From NCBI RefSeq assembly GCF_014207255.1, contig NZ_JACHCZ010000004.1:372001-436000 (forward strand): 64,000 bases of DNA. Direction: 5' to 3'. Position numbers and translations under genes: made by a program. How positions within the stretch are numbered: the first letter of the stretch is position 1; every line of letters begins with the position of its first letter. Of this stretch, positions 15,697-24,834 are shown in pieces. The notes below the pieces were generated by a model. It was given only the letters and a program-made list of their open reading frames with translations, made no database searches and was not told the DNA's origin. Origin of the DNA: Pseudomonas sp. JAI120 (GTDB lineage Bacteria > Pseudomonadota > Gammaproteobacteria > Pseudomonadales > Pseudomonadaceae).

Positions 15697-17358
15697 TTAG
15701 TGGAACAGTACTGCCGTCTTCTGCAGGGTCACCCACACACCCCACGCCAACGGAATACCCACCACCAACCAGGCGGCGATCGCCAATGGCACGGTGCCGG
15801 ACGCGGCTTTCCACTCCAGGGAAGTGGTGGCATCAGCCCCCTTGTCATGGCCCAGCGCTTGCTCTGCGGCAAGTTCTGCATCGGTCATGAAGTACTTGTC
15901 GGCCACCGGGCGGACCAGCATGTTGCAGATAAAGCCCAGCACCAGCAGACCCGCGAGGATATACAAGGTGATGTCATAGGCCGCAGCGCGTTCGACGCCG
16001 ATGCTCAGTTGATATTCACGCAGGTAGTTCACCAGCACCGGGCCCAATACGCCCGCGGCTGCCCATGCGGTCAGCAGGCGACCGTGGATCGCGCCGACCA
16101 TCTGGGTACCGAACAGGTCGGCCAGGTAGGCCGGGACGGTCGCAAAACCACCGCCGTACATCGACAGGATGATGCAGAACGCCGCGACGAACAGCGCCAC
16201 GTTGCCCAGGTGCCCCAGGTTCGGGATCAGCGCATACAGGGCAAAGCCCAGGGCGAAGAACACGAAGTAGGTGTTTTTACGCCCCAGGTAGTCGGAGAAC
16301 GACGCCCAGAAGAACCGGCCACCGATGTTGAACAGGCTCAACAAACCGGTAAAGCCCGCAGCGATGGCAGCAATCGACGCCAATTGCCCGGCGTCCAACT
16401 GGCCAAACGGCACATCAACACCCAGCAGCTTGCCACCGAACACTTCCTGCAGCAGCGGCGAAGCCATGCCGAGGATGCCGATACCGGCCGATACGTTCAG
16501 GCACAGCACCAGCCATACGAGGCGGAATTGCGGGGTTTTCCACGCCACATTCACGTGCACGTGACGGTGAGTGATCATCGCGTTACTGGCTTTTTTCGCC
16601 GGCGCGGTCCAGCCCTCAGGCTTCCAGCCGGTCGGTGGGACGCGGTAGGACAGCGCGCCGCCGATCATGAACACGAAGTAGATCGCGGCCATCACCAGGA
16701 AACTCTGCCATACGCCCACGCTGGTCGGCGAAGCGAAGTGACCCATCAACGCAGCAGCCAGCGGGGCGCCCACCATTGCGCCACCGCCGAAGCCCATGAT
16801 CGCCATGCCGGTGGCCATGCCGCGCTTGTCCGGGAACCACTTGATCAGGGTCGATACGGGCGAGATATACCCCAGGCCCAGGCCGATACCGCCAATGACC
16901 CCGGAGCCGATCCACATCAGCCAGATCTGGTGGGTATAGATACCCAATGCCGAGATCAGCAGGCCGCCACACCAGCACAGCGCCGACACAACACCGGCCT
17001 TGCGTGGCCCGGCATGTTCCAGCCAGCCACCCCAGATCGCTGCCGAGCAGCCCAGGAAGATGAAGAACAGGGTGTAGATCCAGCCCAGCATGGAGATGGG
17101 CCAGTCGCATTGGGACGAGAAGACTTGGGCGATGAAGCTCATGTCCGGCGCACAGGCAACCGGCTTGGTGATACCCAGCGCCTTGGACAGCGGCAACCAG
17201 AACACCGAGAAGCCGTAGGCCATGCCGATGCACAGGTGGATGGCCAGGGCGGCCGGTGGAACCAGCCAGCGGTTGAACCCGGGCTTGGCGATAATGCGCT
17301 CCTTGGACAGGAACGCAGGCTGTGCGGCGGTAGTGCCGGCCACAGTGCTAGTGCTCAT
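15697..17358 (-). CDS. OFA-family MFS transporter (oxalate/formate antiporter type)
   Basis: A 553-residue inner-membrane carrier with about 12 membrane segments. Typical OFA features are AIHLCIGMAYGFSVFWLPLS at the start, the MFS loop FPDKRGMATGMAIMGFGGGAM, and a large central extension before the second half (NVSAGIGIL... NIGGRFFWASFSDYLGRK). A final segment (IAAWLVVGIPLAWGVWVTLQK) lies after a short soluble linker, as in longer Pseudomonas members. The substrate is not readable from sequence; family members move small carboxylates. It is transcribed alone. Confidence 0.87.
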   Translation of the reverse strand: MSTSTVAGTTAAQPAFLSKERIIAKPGFNRWLVPPAALAIHLCIGMAYGFSVFWLPLSKALGITKPVACAPDMSFIAQVFSSQCDWPISMLGWIYTLFFIFLGCSAAIWGGWLEHAGPRKAGVVSALCWCGGLLISALGIYTHQIWLMWIGSGVIGGIGLGLGYISPVSTLIKWFPDKRGMATGMAIMGFGGGAMVGAPLAAALMGHFASPTSVGVWQSFLVMAAIYFVFMIGGALSYRVPPTGWKPEGWTAPAKKASNAMITHRHVHVNVAWKTPQFRLVWLVLCLNVSAGIGILGMASPLLQEVFGGKLLGVDVPFGQLDAGQLASIAAIAAGFTGLLSLFNIGGRFFWASFSDYLGRKNTYFVFFALGFALYALIPNLGHLGNVALFVAAFCIILSMYGGGFATVPAYLADLFGTQMVGAIHGRLLTAWAAAGVLGPVLVNYLREYQLSIGVERAAAYDITLYILAGLLVLGFICNMLVRPVADKYFMTDAELAAEQALGHDKGADATTSLEWKAASGTVPLAIAAWLVVGIPLAWGVWVTLQKTAVLFH

Positions 17359-17682
17359 TGATGAATCCCCCAGTTATTAGTATGCGTTCGTCAGGCGCTC
17401 TCTCCCTCGGCCTTGCACGCAAAGCGTGGCCGTTTTTGTAGAGTGAAGCTCCATTTGGCGCGACGATAAGTCGCAGAAGGCGAACGAACGGCCGAAGATT
17501 AGCATTAGCGGATGACAGAAAAACCAAAATGACATCATCTTTTTGCGATTTTTCGGTTTTATTGACGTCAAAAACCCGCTTTCGCCGCCATGGATACAAT
17601 GTAACGATCGGTGACCTGACGCAGGCCGTCGGGCGTTATACTCTGCGGCTAAATTTTGAAATCGACATACAAGGACTCGCCC
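17359..17682. other. Intergenic region between divergent MFS and asmA genes
   Basis: 324 bases holding the divergent promoters. It is more AT-rich around 17500-17580. No gene or clear operator was seen; AAGGA at 17670 serves asmA. Confidence 0.5.
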
Positions 17683-19893
17683 ATGAAAGCGTTCGGCAAA
17701 ATCCTGGGTCTGGTACTTCTCGGGCTGTTGCTGATCATTGTGGCTCTGGGCTTTGCCCTGACCCACCTCTTCGATCCCAACGACTATAAAGACGAGATTC
17801 GCCAGATTGCCCGCGACAAGGCCCACATCGAGCTGACGCTCAATGGCGATATCGGTTGGAGCCTGTTCCCCTGGCTCGGCCTGGAACTGCACGAGGCCAG
17901 CGTGGCGACCCTGACCACGCCGACCCAACCCTTTGCCGACCTGCAAATGCTCGGCCTGTCGGTGCGCGTGCTGCCGCTGCTGCGTCGCGAAGTACAGATG
18001 AGCGATGTGCGTGTAGAAGGCCTGAACCTGCGCCTGAACCGCGACAAGCAGGGCCATGGCAACTGGGAAGACATCGGCAAGAACGCGCCGGTGGCAACTG
18101 CCGGAACCCCCGCGCCAGCGCAAGCGCCTGCTGAGCCCGAAGCGGAAAAACCGTCAAAGCCGATCCGCCTGGATATCGACAGCCTGACGATCAACAACGC
18201 CCGCATCGAATACAACGATGAACAGACCGGCAAGCAATTCAGCGCCGAAAGTATCCAGCTGAGCACCGGCGCCGTGCACGAAGGTGCGAGCATCCCGGTG
18301 AAACTCACCGCCTTCTTCGGCAGCAACCAGCCGGTGATGCGCGTCAAGACCGAACTCAACGGCAACCTGCGTATCGAGCGCGCGCTCAAGCGCTACCAGT
18401 TCGAAGACATGAAAGTTACCGGCGAAGCCACGGGCGAGCCGCTGCAAGGCAAGACCGTGACCTTCTCCACCCAGGGCCAATTGCTGGTGGACCAGGCGGC
18501 CAATATCGCCGAATGGACCAACCTGAAACTCTCGGCCAACCAACTGCGCGCCCTGGGCGAGCTGAAGGTCAACGACCTGGACAAGACCCCGCAGCTCAGC
18601 GGCGCGCTGTCCATCGCCCAGTTTGACCTGGCCAAGTTCCTCGACAGCGTCGGCAACCCGCTGCCGCCCATGGCCGAGGGCAGCCTGAGCAAGGTCGAGT
18701 TGGTCAGCCGCCTCAAGGGCACTCCGACCAGCCTGGCGCTGGAAGACCTGAACCTGAAACTCGATGGCAGCACCTTCACCGGCCGCGTCGCCGTGGACGA
18801 CTTTGCCAAGCAAGCGCTACGCGTGCAGCTCAAGGGCGATACCTTCAACGCCGACAACTACCTGCCGGCCAAGTCCGAATCCGCCAAGGGCGCAACCGCC
18901 GCCCGCCAGGCCGAAGTGCAGAACAGCGAAGCCGGCGCCATGGCGGCCGGGGGCACCACTCCACTGCCGGAAGCACCGACCAAAGGCGCCTGGAGCACGG
19001 ACAAACTGCTGCCACTGGCCCACCTGCGCAAGCTGGATGTCAATGCCGACCTTGCCTTCGGCCAACTGACCCTGAGTAAATTGCCGATCCAGAATGCCGT
19101 GCTGAAGGCGTCCGGCGTCGACGGCCAACTCAAGCTCGACACCCTGAGCGGCGGGCTCTACAACGGCACCTTCCAGGCCAACGGCAGCCTGGACGTACGC
19201 CAGGACATTCCGCTGCTGGCCCTGCAAAGCCGGATCAAGCAGGTACCGGTCGAACGCATCCTGCAGGCCCAGGGACAAACGCCACCGGTGAAAGGCCAGG
19301 TCACCCTCGACAGCAACCTCAGCGGCCGCGGCAACAGCCAGAAAGCCCTGATCGACAGCCTCAACGGTACCGCCAGCTTTGTGATCAACAACGGCGTGCT
19401 GCTCAATGCCAACCTCGAGCAGCAACTGTGCACCGGTATCGCCCTGCTCAACCGCAAGACCTTGAGCGGCGAACAACGCGGCAAGGACACACCGTTCCAG
19501 GAGTTGAAGGGCAACCTGACCTTCCGTAATGGCGTCGCCAACAACCCCGACCTGAAAGTGCGCATCCCAGGGCTGGCGGTCAACGGCAACGGTGACGTCG
19601 ACCTGCGCGTACTGGGTATGGATTACCGCGTCGGCATCATCGTCGAAGGCGACCAGCGCGAAGTACCGGACCCGGCCTGCGAAGTCGGCGCCAACTTCCA
19701 GGGCATCGAAGTGCCACTGCGCTGCCGTGGCCCGCTGGAACTGGGCGCCAAAGCTTGCCGCCTGGACAAGGACGGCCTGAGCCAGGTCGCGATCAAGGCG
19801 GCCGGCAACAAGCTCAGCGAGAAGCTGGAAGAGAAGCTCGACAAGGTCAACCCGCAGCTCAAAGATGCTTTGAAAGGCCTGTTCAAACGATGA
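17683..19893 (+). CDS. asmA: AsmA family protein
   Basis: A 736-residue bridge-like envelope protein. An N-terminal membrane anchor (ILGLVLLGLLLIIVALGFAL) leads into a long periplasmic beta-groove region with the AsmA motif near the start (LFDPNDYKDEI, GDIGWSLFPWLGLEL) and a conserved C-terminal AsmA_2 domain (LSGRGNSQKALIDSLNGTA...NNGVLLNANLEQQL). AsmA-like proteins are thought to move phospholipids between membranes. The ATG at 17683 has AAGGA upstream; an earlier ATG at 17656 lacks one. The stop overlaps mutY by four bases, so asmA-mutY-yggX form one transcript. Confidence 0.92.
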   Translation: MKAFGKILGLVLLGLLLIIVALGFALTHLFDPNDYKDEIRQIARDKAHIELTLNGDIGWSLFPWLGLELHEASVATLTTPTQPFADLQMLGLSVRVLPLLRREVQMSDVRVEGLNLRLNRDKQGHGNWEDIGKNAPVATAGTPAPAQAPAEPEAEKPSKPIRLDIDSLTINNARIEYNDEQTGKQFSAESIQLSTGAVHEGASIPVKLTAFFGSNQPVMRVKTELNGNLRIERALKRYQFEDMKVTGEATGEPLQGKTVTFSTQGQLLVDQAANIAEWTNLKLSANQLRALGELKVNDLDKTPQLSGALSIAQFDLAKFLDSVGNPLPPMAEGSLSKVELVSRLKGTPTSLALEDLNLKLDGSTFTGRVAVDDFAKQALRVQLKGDTFNADNYLPAKSESAKGATAARQAEVQNSEAGAMAAGGTTPLPEAPTKGAWSTDKLLPLAHLRKLDVNADLAFGQLTLSKLPIQNAVLKASGVDGQLKLDTLSGGLYNGTFQANGSLDVRQDIPLLALQSRIKQVPVERILQAQGQTPPVKGQVTLDSNLSGRGNSQKALIDSLNGTASFVINNGVLLNANLEQQLCTGIALLNRKTLSGEQRGKDTPFQELKGNLTFRNGVANNPDLKVRIPGLAVNGNGDVDLRVLGMDYRVGIIVEGDQREVPDPACEVGANFQGIEVPLRCRGPLELGAKACRLDKDGLSQVAIKAAGNKLSEKLEEKLDKVNPQLKDALKGLFKR

Positions 19894-20957
19894 GAAACGA
19901 GCAGTTTTCAACGGCGGTGCTGGACTGGTACGACCGCCACGGCCGCCATGACCTGCCCTGGCAACAGGGCATCACGCCCTACCGGGTGTGGGTCTCGGAG
20001 ATCATGCTGCAACAGACCCAGGTCAGCACCGTACTCAATTACTTCGACCGCTTCATGGCCTCGCTGCCAACGGTCGAAGCCCTCGCCGCCGCGCCGGAAG
20101 ACGAGGTGCTGCACCTGTGGACCGGCCTGGGTTATTACACTCGAGCACGCAACCTGCAAAAGACCGCGAAGATCATCGTGGCCGAGTACGGCGGCGAGTT
20201 TCCCAGGGATGTCGAAAAGCTCACTGAGTTGCCCGGCATTGGCCTGTCTACCGCCGGCGCGATTGCCAGCCTGAGCATGGGCCTGCGCGCGCCGATCCTC
20301 GACGGCAACGTCAAGCGCGTGCTGGCACGCTTTACCGCGCAAGAAGGCTACCCAGGCGAACCGAAGGTGGCCAAGCAACTGTGGGCCACCGCAGAACGCT
20401 TCACGCCCCATGATCGCGTCAATGCCTATACCCAGGCGATGATGGATATGGGCGCCACCCTCTGCACGCGCAGCAAGCCCAGCTGCCTGCTGTGCCCGCT
20501 GGAAAAAAACTGCGAAGCCCATATGCTCGGCCTGGAGACCCGCTACCCGATCCCCAAGCCGCGCAAGACCATCCCGCAGAAGCGCACGCTGATGCCGCTG
20601 CTGGCCAATGCCGAAGGGGCGATTCTGCTTTACCGTCGCCCTTCCACGGGCCTGTGGGGCGGTTTGTGGAGCCTGCCCGAGCTGGACGACCTGCAAGACC
20701 TCGAACACCTGGCCAACCAGCACGCGCTCGAACTGGGCAAGCACCAGGCACTGCCAGGGCTGATCCACACTTTCAGTCATTTCCAACTGGCCATCGAACC
20801 CTGGCTGGTCCAGGTCGAGGAAACTGCCCATCACGTGGCCGAGGCCGACTGGCTCTGGTATAACCTCGCCACCCCGCCGCGCCTGGGCCTTGCCGCCCCG
20901 GTAAAGAAACTGCTGAAGCGCGCGTCCGATGTATTGAACGCAGGAGAGTCGTCATGA
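19890..20957 (+). CDS. mutY: Adenine DNA glycosylase MutY
   Basis: A base-excision enzyme of 355 residues that removes adenine mispaired with 8-oxoguanine. The HhH core shows WVSEIMLQQTQV (catalytic Glu), the hairpin LPGIGLSTAGAIASL, and LDGNVKRVLAR with the catalytic Asp. A [4Fe-4S] cluster is bound by C-x6-C-x2-C-x5-C in CTRSKPSCLLCPLEKNC. The C-terminal NUDIX-like domain (LLYRRPSTGLWGGLWSLPE) recognises 8-oxoG. It overlaps asmA and yggX by four bases at each end. Confidence 0.97.
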   Translation: MRNEQFSTAVLDWYDRHGRHDLPWQQGITPYRVWVSEIMLQQTQVSTVLNYFDRFMASLPTVEALAAAPEDEVLHLWTGLGYYTRARNLQKTAKIIVAEYGGEFPRDVEKLTELPGIGLSTAGAIASLSMGLRAPILDGNVKRVLARFTAQEGYPGEPKVAKQLWATAERFTPHDRVNAYTQAMMDMGATLCTRSKPSCLLCPLEKNCEAHMLGLETRYPIPKPRKTIPQKRTLMPLLANAEGAILLYRRPSTGLWGGLWSLPELDDLQDLEHLANQHALELGKHQALPGLIHTFSHFQLAIEPWLVQVEETAHHVAEADWLWYNLATPPRLGLAAPVKKLLKRASDVLNAGESS

Positions 20958-21226
20958 CCCGCACCGTAATGTGCCGCAAGTACAACGAAGAATTGCCAGG
21001 CCTGGAACGCCCTCCGTACCCAGGTGCGAAGGGCCAGGACATTTTCGATCATATCTCCGCTCAGGCATGGGGCGACTGGCTGAAACACCAGACGCTGCTG
21101 ATCAATGAAAAACGCCTGAACATGATGAACGCCGAAGACCGTAAATACCTGTCAGGCGAAATGGACAAGTTCTTTTCCGGCGAGGATTACGCCAAGGCCG
21201 ACGGCTACGTGCCACCTGCTCAATAA
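20954..21226 (+). CDS. yggX: Probable Fe(2+)-trafficking / oxidative damage protection protein
   Basis: A 90-residue protein with the YggX signature TVMCRKYNEELPGLERPPYPGAKG split over the N-terminus (a single Cys7) and WLKHQTLLINEKRLN. It protects iron-sulfur clusters. Pairing with mutY, itself an Fe-S enzyme, is conserved in gamma-proteobacteria. Confidence 0.97.
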   Translation: MTRTVMCRKYNEELPGLERPPYPGAKGQDIFDHISAQAWGDWLKHQTLLINEKRLNMMNAEDRKYLSGEMDKFFSGEDYAKADGYVPPAQ

Positions 21227-21329
21227 TTGATCAAAAACCGGGGTCGGCACGTAAGCGACGGTAATAATTAAATATTTTTTGAAAACTTGCTTGACGACCC
21301 CCTGAAAAACCCGTTTAATGCGCCCCGTT

Positions 21330-21405
21330 GCCCAGATAGCTCAGTCGGTAGAGCAGGGGATTGAAAATCCCCGTGTCGGCGGTTCGATTCCGTCTCTGGG
21401 CACCA
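21330..21405 (+). tRNA. tRNA-Phe (GAA)
   Basis: A 76-base cloverleaf with acceptor GCCCAGA/TCTGGGC, D-loop AGCTCAGTCGGTAGAGC, anticodon stem GGGGA/TCCCC around TT-GAA-AA, T-loop GGTTCGATTCC and encoded CCA. Its 3' half (21373-21405) is the attachment site of the islet that follows. Confidence 0.98.
21373..21405. repeat. Attachment site attL (33-bp direct repeat, tRNA-Phe 3' end)
   Basis: Bases GTGTCGGCGG through CACCA, from the variable/T arm to CCA, recur exactly at 28067-28099. The sequences differ on both sides of the repeat, as expected for the two ends of an integrated element. Confidence 0.92.
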
Positions 21406-21412
21406 AATACCG

Positions 21413-21446
21413 AAACCCCTGATTCCGTAAGGTCTCAGGGGTTTTT
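21413..21446 (+). terminator. Rho-independent terminator after tRNA-Phe (islet side)
   Basis: AAACCCCTGA and TCAGGGGTTT form a 10-bp stem followed by TTTTT. It belongs to the islet; the native terminator of the tRNA gene now lies at 28141-28167. Confidence 0.85.
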
Positions 21447-21486
21447 CACGTCTGGAGAACTGTAACCCGCCTCGATACTGGTACAC

Positions 21487-23241
21487 ATGGCGGGTACACA
21501 CGTGGCAATCATGGCTCAACCCTGGAAGCACACCAACGGGACGTACTACCTTCGGGTTCGTATCCCTCAGGAACTTCAGCCCTTGCTCCGCAAAGGCACG
21601 CACCTGAAGAGCAGCCTGAAGACAAAAAACCTGGCCGAAGCCAAGCCCCTCTTCGCGGCCGAGTACGTGAAGGCTATGGACCTCTTCAAACAAGCCAAAC
21701 TTCAGCTCAAGGAAGGGGTCAACTTCACCGCAGCTGACACAGTCCAAATTGCCACGCGCTGGGCGGAACATGAGCTGGCCGAGATGGCACGGACAGGTAA
21801 CTTCAAGACGTGGCTAGTCCAAGTCGACGGCGACGTTGAGACCATTGGCGCTTTCTACGATGCCAAAGGCGCCCCGACTTATCTGCTTGGGCCGGATATC
21901 GGCTGTGCTGCCGCGATAGCCGTTCACGTGGATTACGAAATCGCCCGCCAGGGGCTTACGCCTGTGCCTCACGACTCCGACGCTTACCGAAATCTTGAAA
22001 TAGCCTTCGCGGCCCAATTGCTCCACCTATCAGACGCTGCCCTAAGCCGCTACAACCACGACCACGTCACGCCAATGGCAACACCCAGGGCAGCGCCGCT
22101 GAGCTTTGAGAAAGCGCCTGAGCCAGCCTCCAAGCCCCTATCAGCCCTGACGCAAGAGTGGATGAAGCGTGAGTTGAAGCTGGGCAGCAACAGCCGCGAC
22201 ATCGTCAAGCGTACAGACGAGTACGCGGGCACCGTAAAAGTCTTCATTGAGCTCTACGGGGACGTTACCGTCCACGCCATCAGCAAGGCAACCGTTCATA
22301 ACTTCAGCGACGACCTCCTACGAATGCCCACTGGTGGCAAAGGCCGTAGGGGCATGACCGCGCCACAACTGATAGCAAAAGCCGAAGCGGAGCAACTGCC
22401 GACGCTGAGTAAGCTGACCGCAAAAAACCGCTTGATGGCTTTGTCGTCGATTCTTTCTTACGCTGTCCAGGCGGGTCTATTGGCCGAGAACCCAGTCACG
22501 GCGTCAGGTGTCACTGGAGACCTGACAAGAGCAGCAGCCAAGGAAAATCGAACCCCCCGCCGCCGCCACTACACCAACGCCGAGCTGAAAAAAATATTTA
22601 GTAGCGAAGTCTTCAAACGCACTTACAACCCACCCCGCGCGAAGTTCGGAGAGGCGTGGTTCTGGTTGCCTTTGATACTGTGCTACACAGGTGCCCGCCG
22701 GGAAGAAATTGCTCAGCTCAAGGCCAACGAAATACGCCGCAGCGACGATGGGGTCTGGTTCGTGGACATCCTCACTACGCCCGACGAAGACGACGCTAAG
22801 GACACCAGGACGGTCAAGACAGCAGGGAGCCACCGCAAGGTGCCGCTACATCCCGACCTGATAGAACTAGGCCTAGCGCAGTACGCCGCAGACCTCCCAC
22901 AAAACGGCCCTCTGTTCCCATCGCTGGAGGCCAATGCGAGTGGCTACTACGGGCACAACTTCGGCAAGCGCTGGGGCGTGTACTTGAAGAATGTCGCCAT
23001 GGTTGAGGCCAAGGGCGTCAGCCCCCTCCACGGCTTCCGCCACACCTTCATTACCATGTGTCGAGAGGTCAGCGTCCCAGAGGAGCTACGTGACGCATTG
23101 ACCGGCCACGACAACGGCAGCGTCAGCCGCAAATACGGGGAAAGGGCACTACTCCCGCAACTTCAAGACCAGCTATTGCGCCTGCCAAGCATTGCACGCG
23201 AAGTCGGACTCCTGCCCACTGGAACGCCCAAGCTTGATTAA
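21487..23241 (+). CDS. Tyrosine recombinase (site-specific integrase)
   Basis: A 584-residue integrase, or 576 if it starts at the second in-frame ATG (21511, MAQPWKHTNGTYYLRVRIP), which looks like the conserved family N-terminus. Neither ATG has a strong ribosome site. An N-terminal DNA-binding region (about 10-60), a large middle region, a SAM-like core-binding domain (about 235-350) and a catalytic domain follow. Catalytic residues are Arg in CYTGARREEI, His-x-x-Arg in HGFRHTF, His in LTGHDNGSVS and Tyr in RKYGE. It should catalyse the exchange between the tRNA-Phe repeat copies. Confidence 0.92.
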   Translation: MAGTHVAIMAQPWKHTNGTYYLRVRIPQELQPLLRKGTHLKSSLKTKNLAEAKPLFAAEYVKAMDLFKQAKLQLKEGVNFTAADTVQIATRWAEHELAEMARTGNFKTWLVQVDGDVETIGAFYDAKGAPTYLLGPDIGCAAAIAVHVDYEIARQGLTPVPHDSDAYRNLEIAFAAQLLHLSDAALSRYNHDHVTPMATPRAAPLSFEKAPEPASKPLSALTQEWMKRELKLGSNSRDIVKRTDEYAGTVKVFIELYGDVTVHAISKATVHNFSDDLLRMPTGGKGRRGMTAPQLIAKAEAEQLPTLSKLTAKNRLMALSSILSYAVQAGLLAENPVTASGVTGDLTRAAAKENRTPRRRHYTNAELKKIFSSEVFKRTYNPPRAKFGEAWFWLPLILCYTGARREEIAQLKANEIRRSDDGVWFVDILTTPDEDDAKDTRTVKTAGSHRKVPLHPDLIELGLAQYAADLPQNGPLFPSLEANASGYYGHNFGKRWGVYLKNVAMVEAKGVSPLHGFRHTFITMCREVSVPEELRDALTGHDNGSVSRKYGERALLPQLQDQLLRLPSIAREVGLLPTGTPKLD

Positions 23242-23333
23242 CCCCCTTCTTGATAGGGGCATATACGAAGCCGCCAGGTAGTACAGGACTGAAAGGGGCG
23301 CTACTATCCGCCACTTATGAAAAGGACTTCACC

Positions 23334-23864
23334 ATGATTAAACACATTGCACTGCTTGCTCTGTTGGGCTCCGTACTGACCGGCTGCGTGTCCGCGCCCC
23401 CCACTAACTTTTCGGTGCCGGGTGTCCAGCGGTCTACGACTCAGCAACCAGTGGAGCTCAAGGCCGTATCGGTCTCTTATGGCCTTCCGAGTGAAATCAA
23501 AGGGGACATACCAACCTACGGTGAAGGGTTTCCAATCTTGTGGGAAAAGTCGTTGGTAGAGGCAATAGACAAGGCCGGTATCTTCAACGATGACGCCCCG
23601 GAAAAGGTCAATATCTTCGTCAAGGTGCTGGAGCTAGATCCTCCTGCGGGCGGCATTACGATGGTCACACCGTCACGGGCGCGTTACAGCGTTGTAAGCC
23701 GCCGCACAGGGAAGACCCTGTTTGAAAAGGAGGTCTACACCGAAGGCACTGTCCCACCGGGTTACGCCTTCTCCGGCCTGGTACGTCTCAAGGAGTCGCT
23801 CAATCGTTCGGTGCAGGCAAACATTGCTCAGTTTCTTGAGTCGTTATCAGCGGCTAAGCTTTAG
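23334..23864 (+). CDS. Putative lipoprotein (islet cargo)
   Basis: A 176-residue secreted lipoprotein. The signal peptide ends in the lipobox LTGC (Cys at about 18), followed by a Pro/Thr/Gln-rich linker and a compact alpha/beta domain (ILWEKSLVEAIDKAGIFND...VNIFVKVLELDPP). The Ser-Ala-Pro residues after the Cys point to outer-membrane sorting. AAGGA stands ahead of the ATG at 23334, whereas the longer frame lacks one. I recognise no named domain. Confidence 0.75.
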   Translation: MIKHIALLALLGSVLTGCVSAPPTNFSVPGVQRSTTQQPVELKAVSVSYGLPSEIKGDIPTYGEGFPILWEKSLVEAIDKAGIFNDDAPEKVNIFVKVLELDPPAGGITMVTPSRARYSVVSRRTGKTLFEKEVYTEGTVPPGYAFSGLVRLKESLNRSVQANIAQFLESLSAAKL

Positions 23865-23922
23865 CTGTATGGCCCTCTTTCTTCTGTGAGTCGGGCCGCA
23901 CGCAAGCGCAATGGAGGTTGCC

Positions 23923-24144
23923 ATGGACACAACCGAACATGAGAAACAGGCCGACGCTCACCGTGAAGCAATGGAGCGGCTGTGCCGTGAATACGGCGAA
24001 GCCCTGAAGACCCATGACATGGCGAAGGCGGCGGGGGATTTTGCATTAGCCGTCCAGTTAGAGCTGGTCGTGGTTGAAAAGTCCAACGTTATGCAGGCCT
24101 ACATGGAGCGCCACTTAAAGGGCACCGGCGCCGCTCTGCACTGA
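23923..24144 (+). CDS. Small hypothetical protein (islet)
   Basis: A 73-residue, mostly helical, acidic protein (EHEKQADAHREAMERLCREYGEALKTHDM). The ATG at 23923 is chosen because GGAGG lies five bases upstream; the ATG at 23911 overlaps that ribosome site. It has no recognisable domain. The size and charge are typical of accessory regulators or structural oddments in mobile elements. Confidence 0.6.
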   Translation: MDTTEHEKQADAHREAMERLCREYGEALKTHDMAKAAGDFALAVQLELVVVEKSNVMQAYMERHLKGTGAALH

Positions 24145-24201
24145 AGCTCCAGCTAAAACGACAGGGGGGCGGGCCCGCAAGCCCACTCCCCCCGCCGGTG
24201 A

Positions 24202-24690
24202 TTACACTGTTGCGTTAGCCCTCGTCAGTTCCGAAACGCACTCACCGCTAGCTCCCCGGCAGGCCAGAACGTCGGCACGTTCGTTACCTGGATCGCCGTT
24301 GTGACCTTTGACCCAATGGAAGCGAATGTCACGCTTCTGCATTTCTTGGTCAATAAGATTCCATAAGTCGGGGTGCTCAAGAGGCTTCTTGTTGGCTTTT
24401 CGCCAGCCTCTAGCCTTCCATCCAGGGAGCCACTCCATCGCCCCCTTAACGACGTATTCGCTGTCCGAAATGATCGTGATAGCCATCCCCGGCTTGCATC
24501 GGCTGAGGGCCATCAGTGGTGCCAGCAGTTCGGCTCGGCCGTTGGTCTGAGGTTGGTTAGCAGGTACCGGCCCGGATAACTCCAGCGTATCGCCCTGTGG
24601 GTTGGTAAGGTAGGCCCCCCAGCCAGCTTTGGCGTTGGGTTTACCGTTGTTCGGGCAGGCGCCGTCGACGTAAGCAATGTACGTGGTCAT
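24202..24690 (-). CDS. rnhA: Ribonuclease HI (islet copy)
   Basis: A 162-residue RNase H that cuts RNA in RNA-DNA hybrids. The catalytic DEDD set is visible: Asp in YVDGACPNNG, Glu in TNGRAELLAP, Asp in IISDSEYVV and Asp in GNERADVLA, with the catalytic His in WVKGHNGDPG. All key residues are present, so it should be active. It is carried by the islet, and a chromosomal rnhA is expected elsewhere. Such copies may help replication or the establishment of mobile DNA. Confidence 0.93.
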   Translation of the reverse strand: MTTYIAYVDGACPNNGKPNAKAGWGAYLTNPQGDTLELSGPVPANQPQTNGRAELLAPLMALSRCKPGMAITIISDSEYVVKGAMEWLPGWKARGWRKANKKPLEHPDLWNLIDQEMQKRDIRFHWVKGHNGDPGNERADVLACRGASGECVSELTRANATV

Positions 24691-24834
24691 GGATTGATGT
24701 CCTTTTGTATTCGAGGTTGATTCGTTGGAGGTCGCGCCGCTACTGGGCTACGTCCCTTTTCTGTCGATAGGAGGTGTTCAAGTTGAACAGTTGAGGCTGA
24801 GAAGCCCGTTTGGCATGGGCTGGAGGGGACCGCG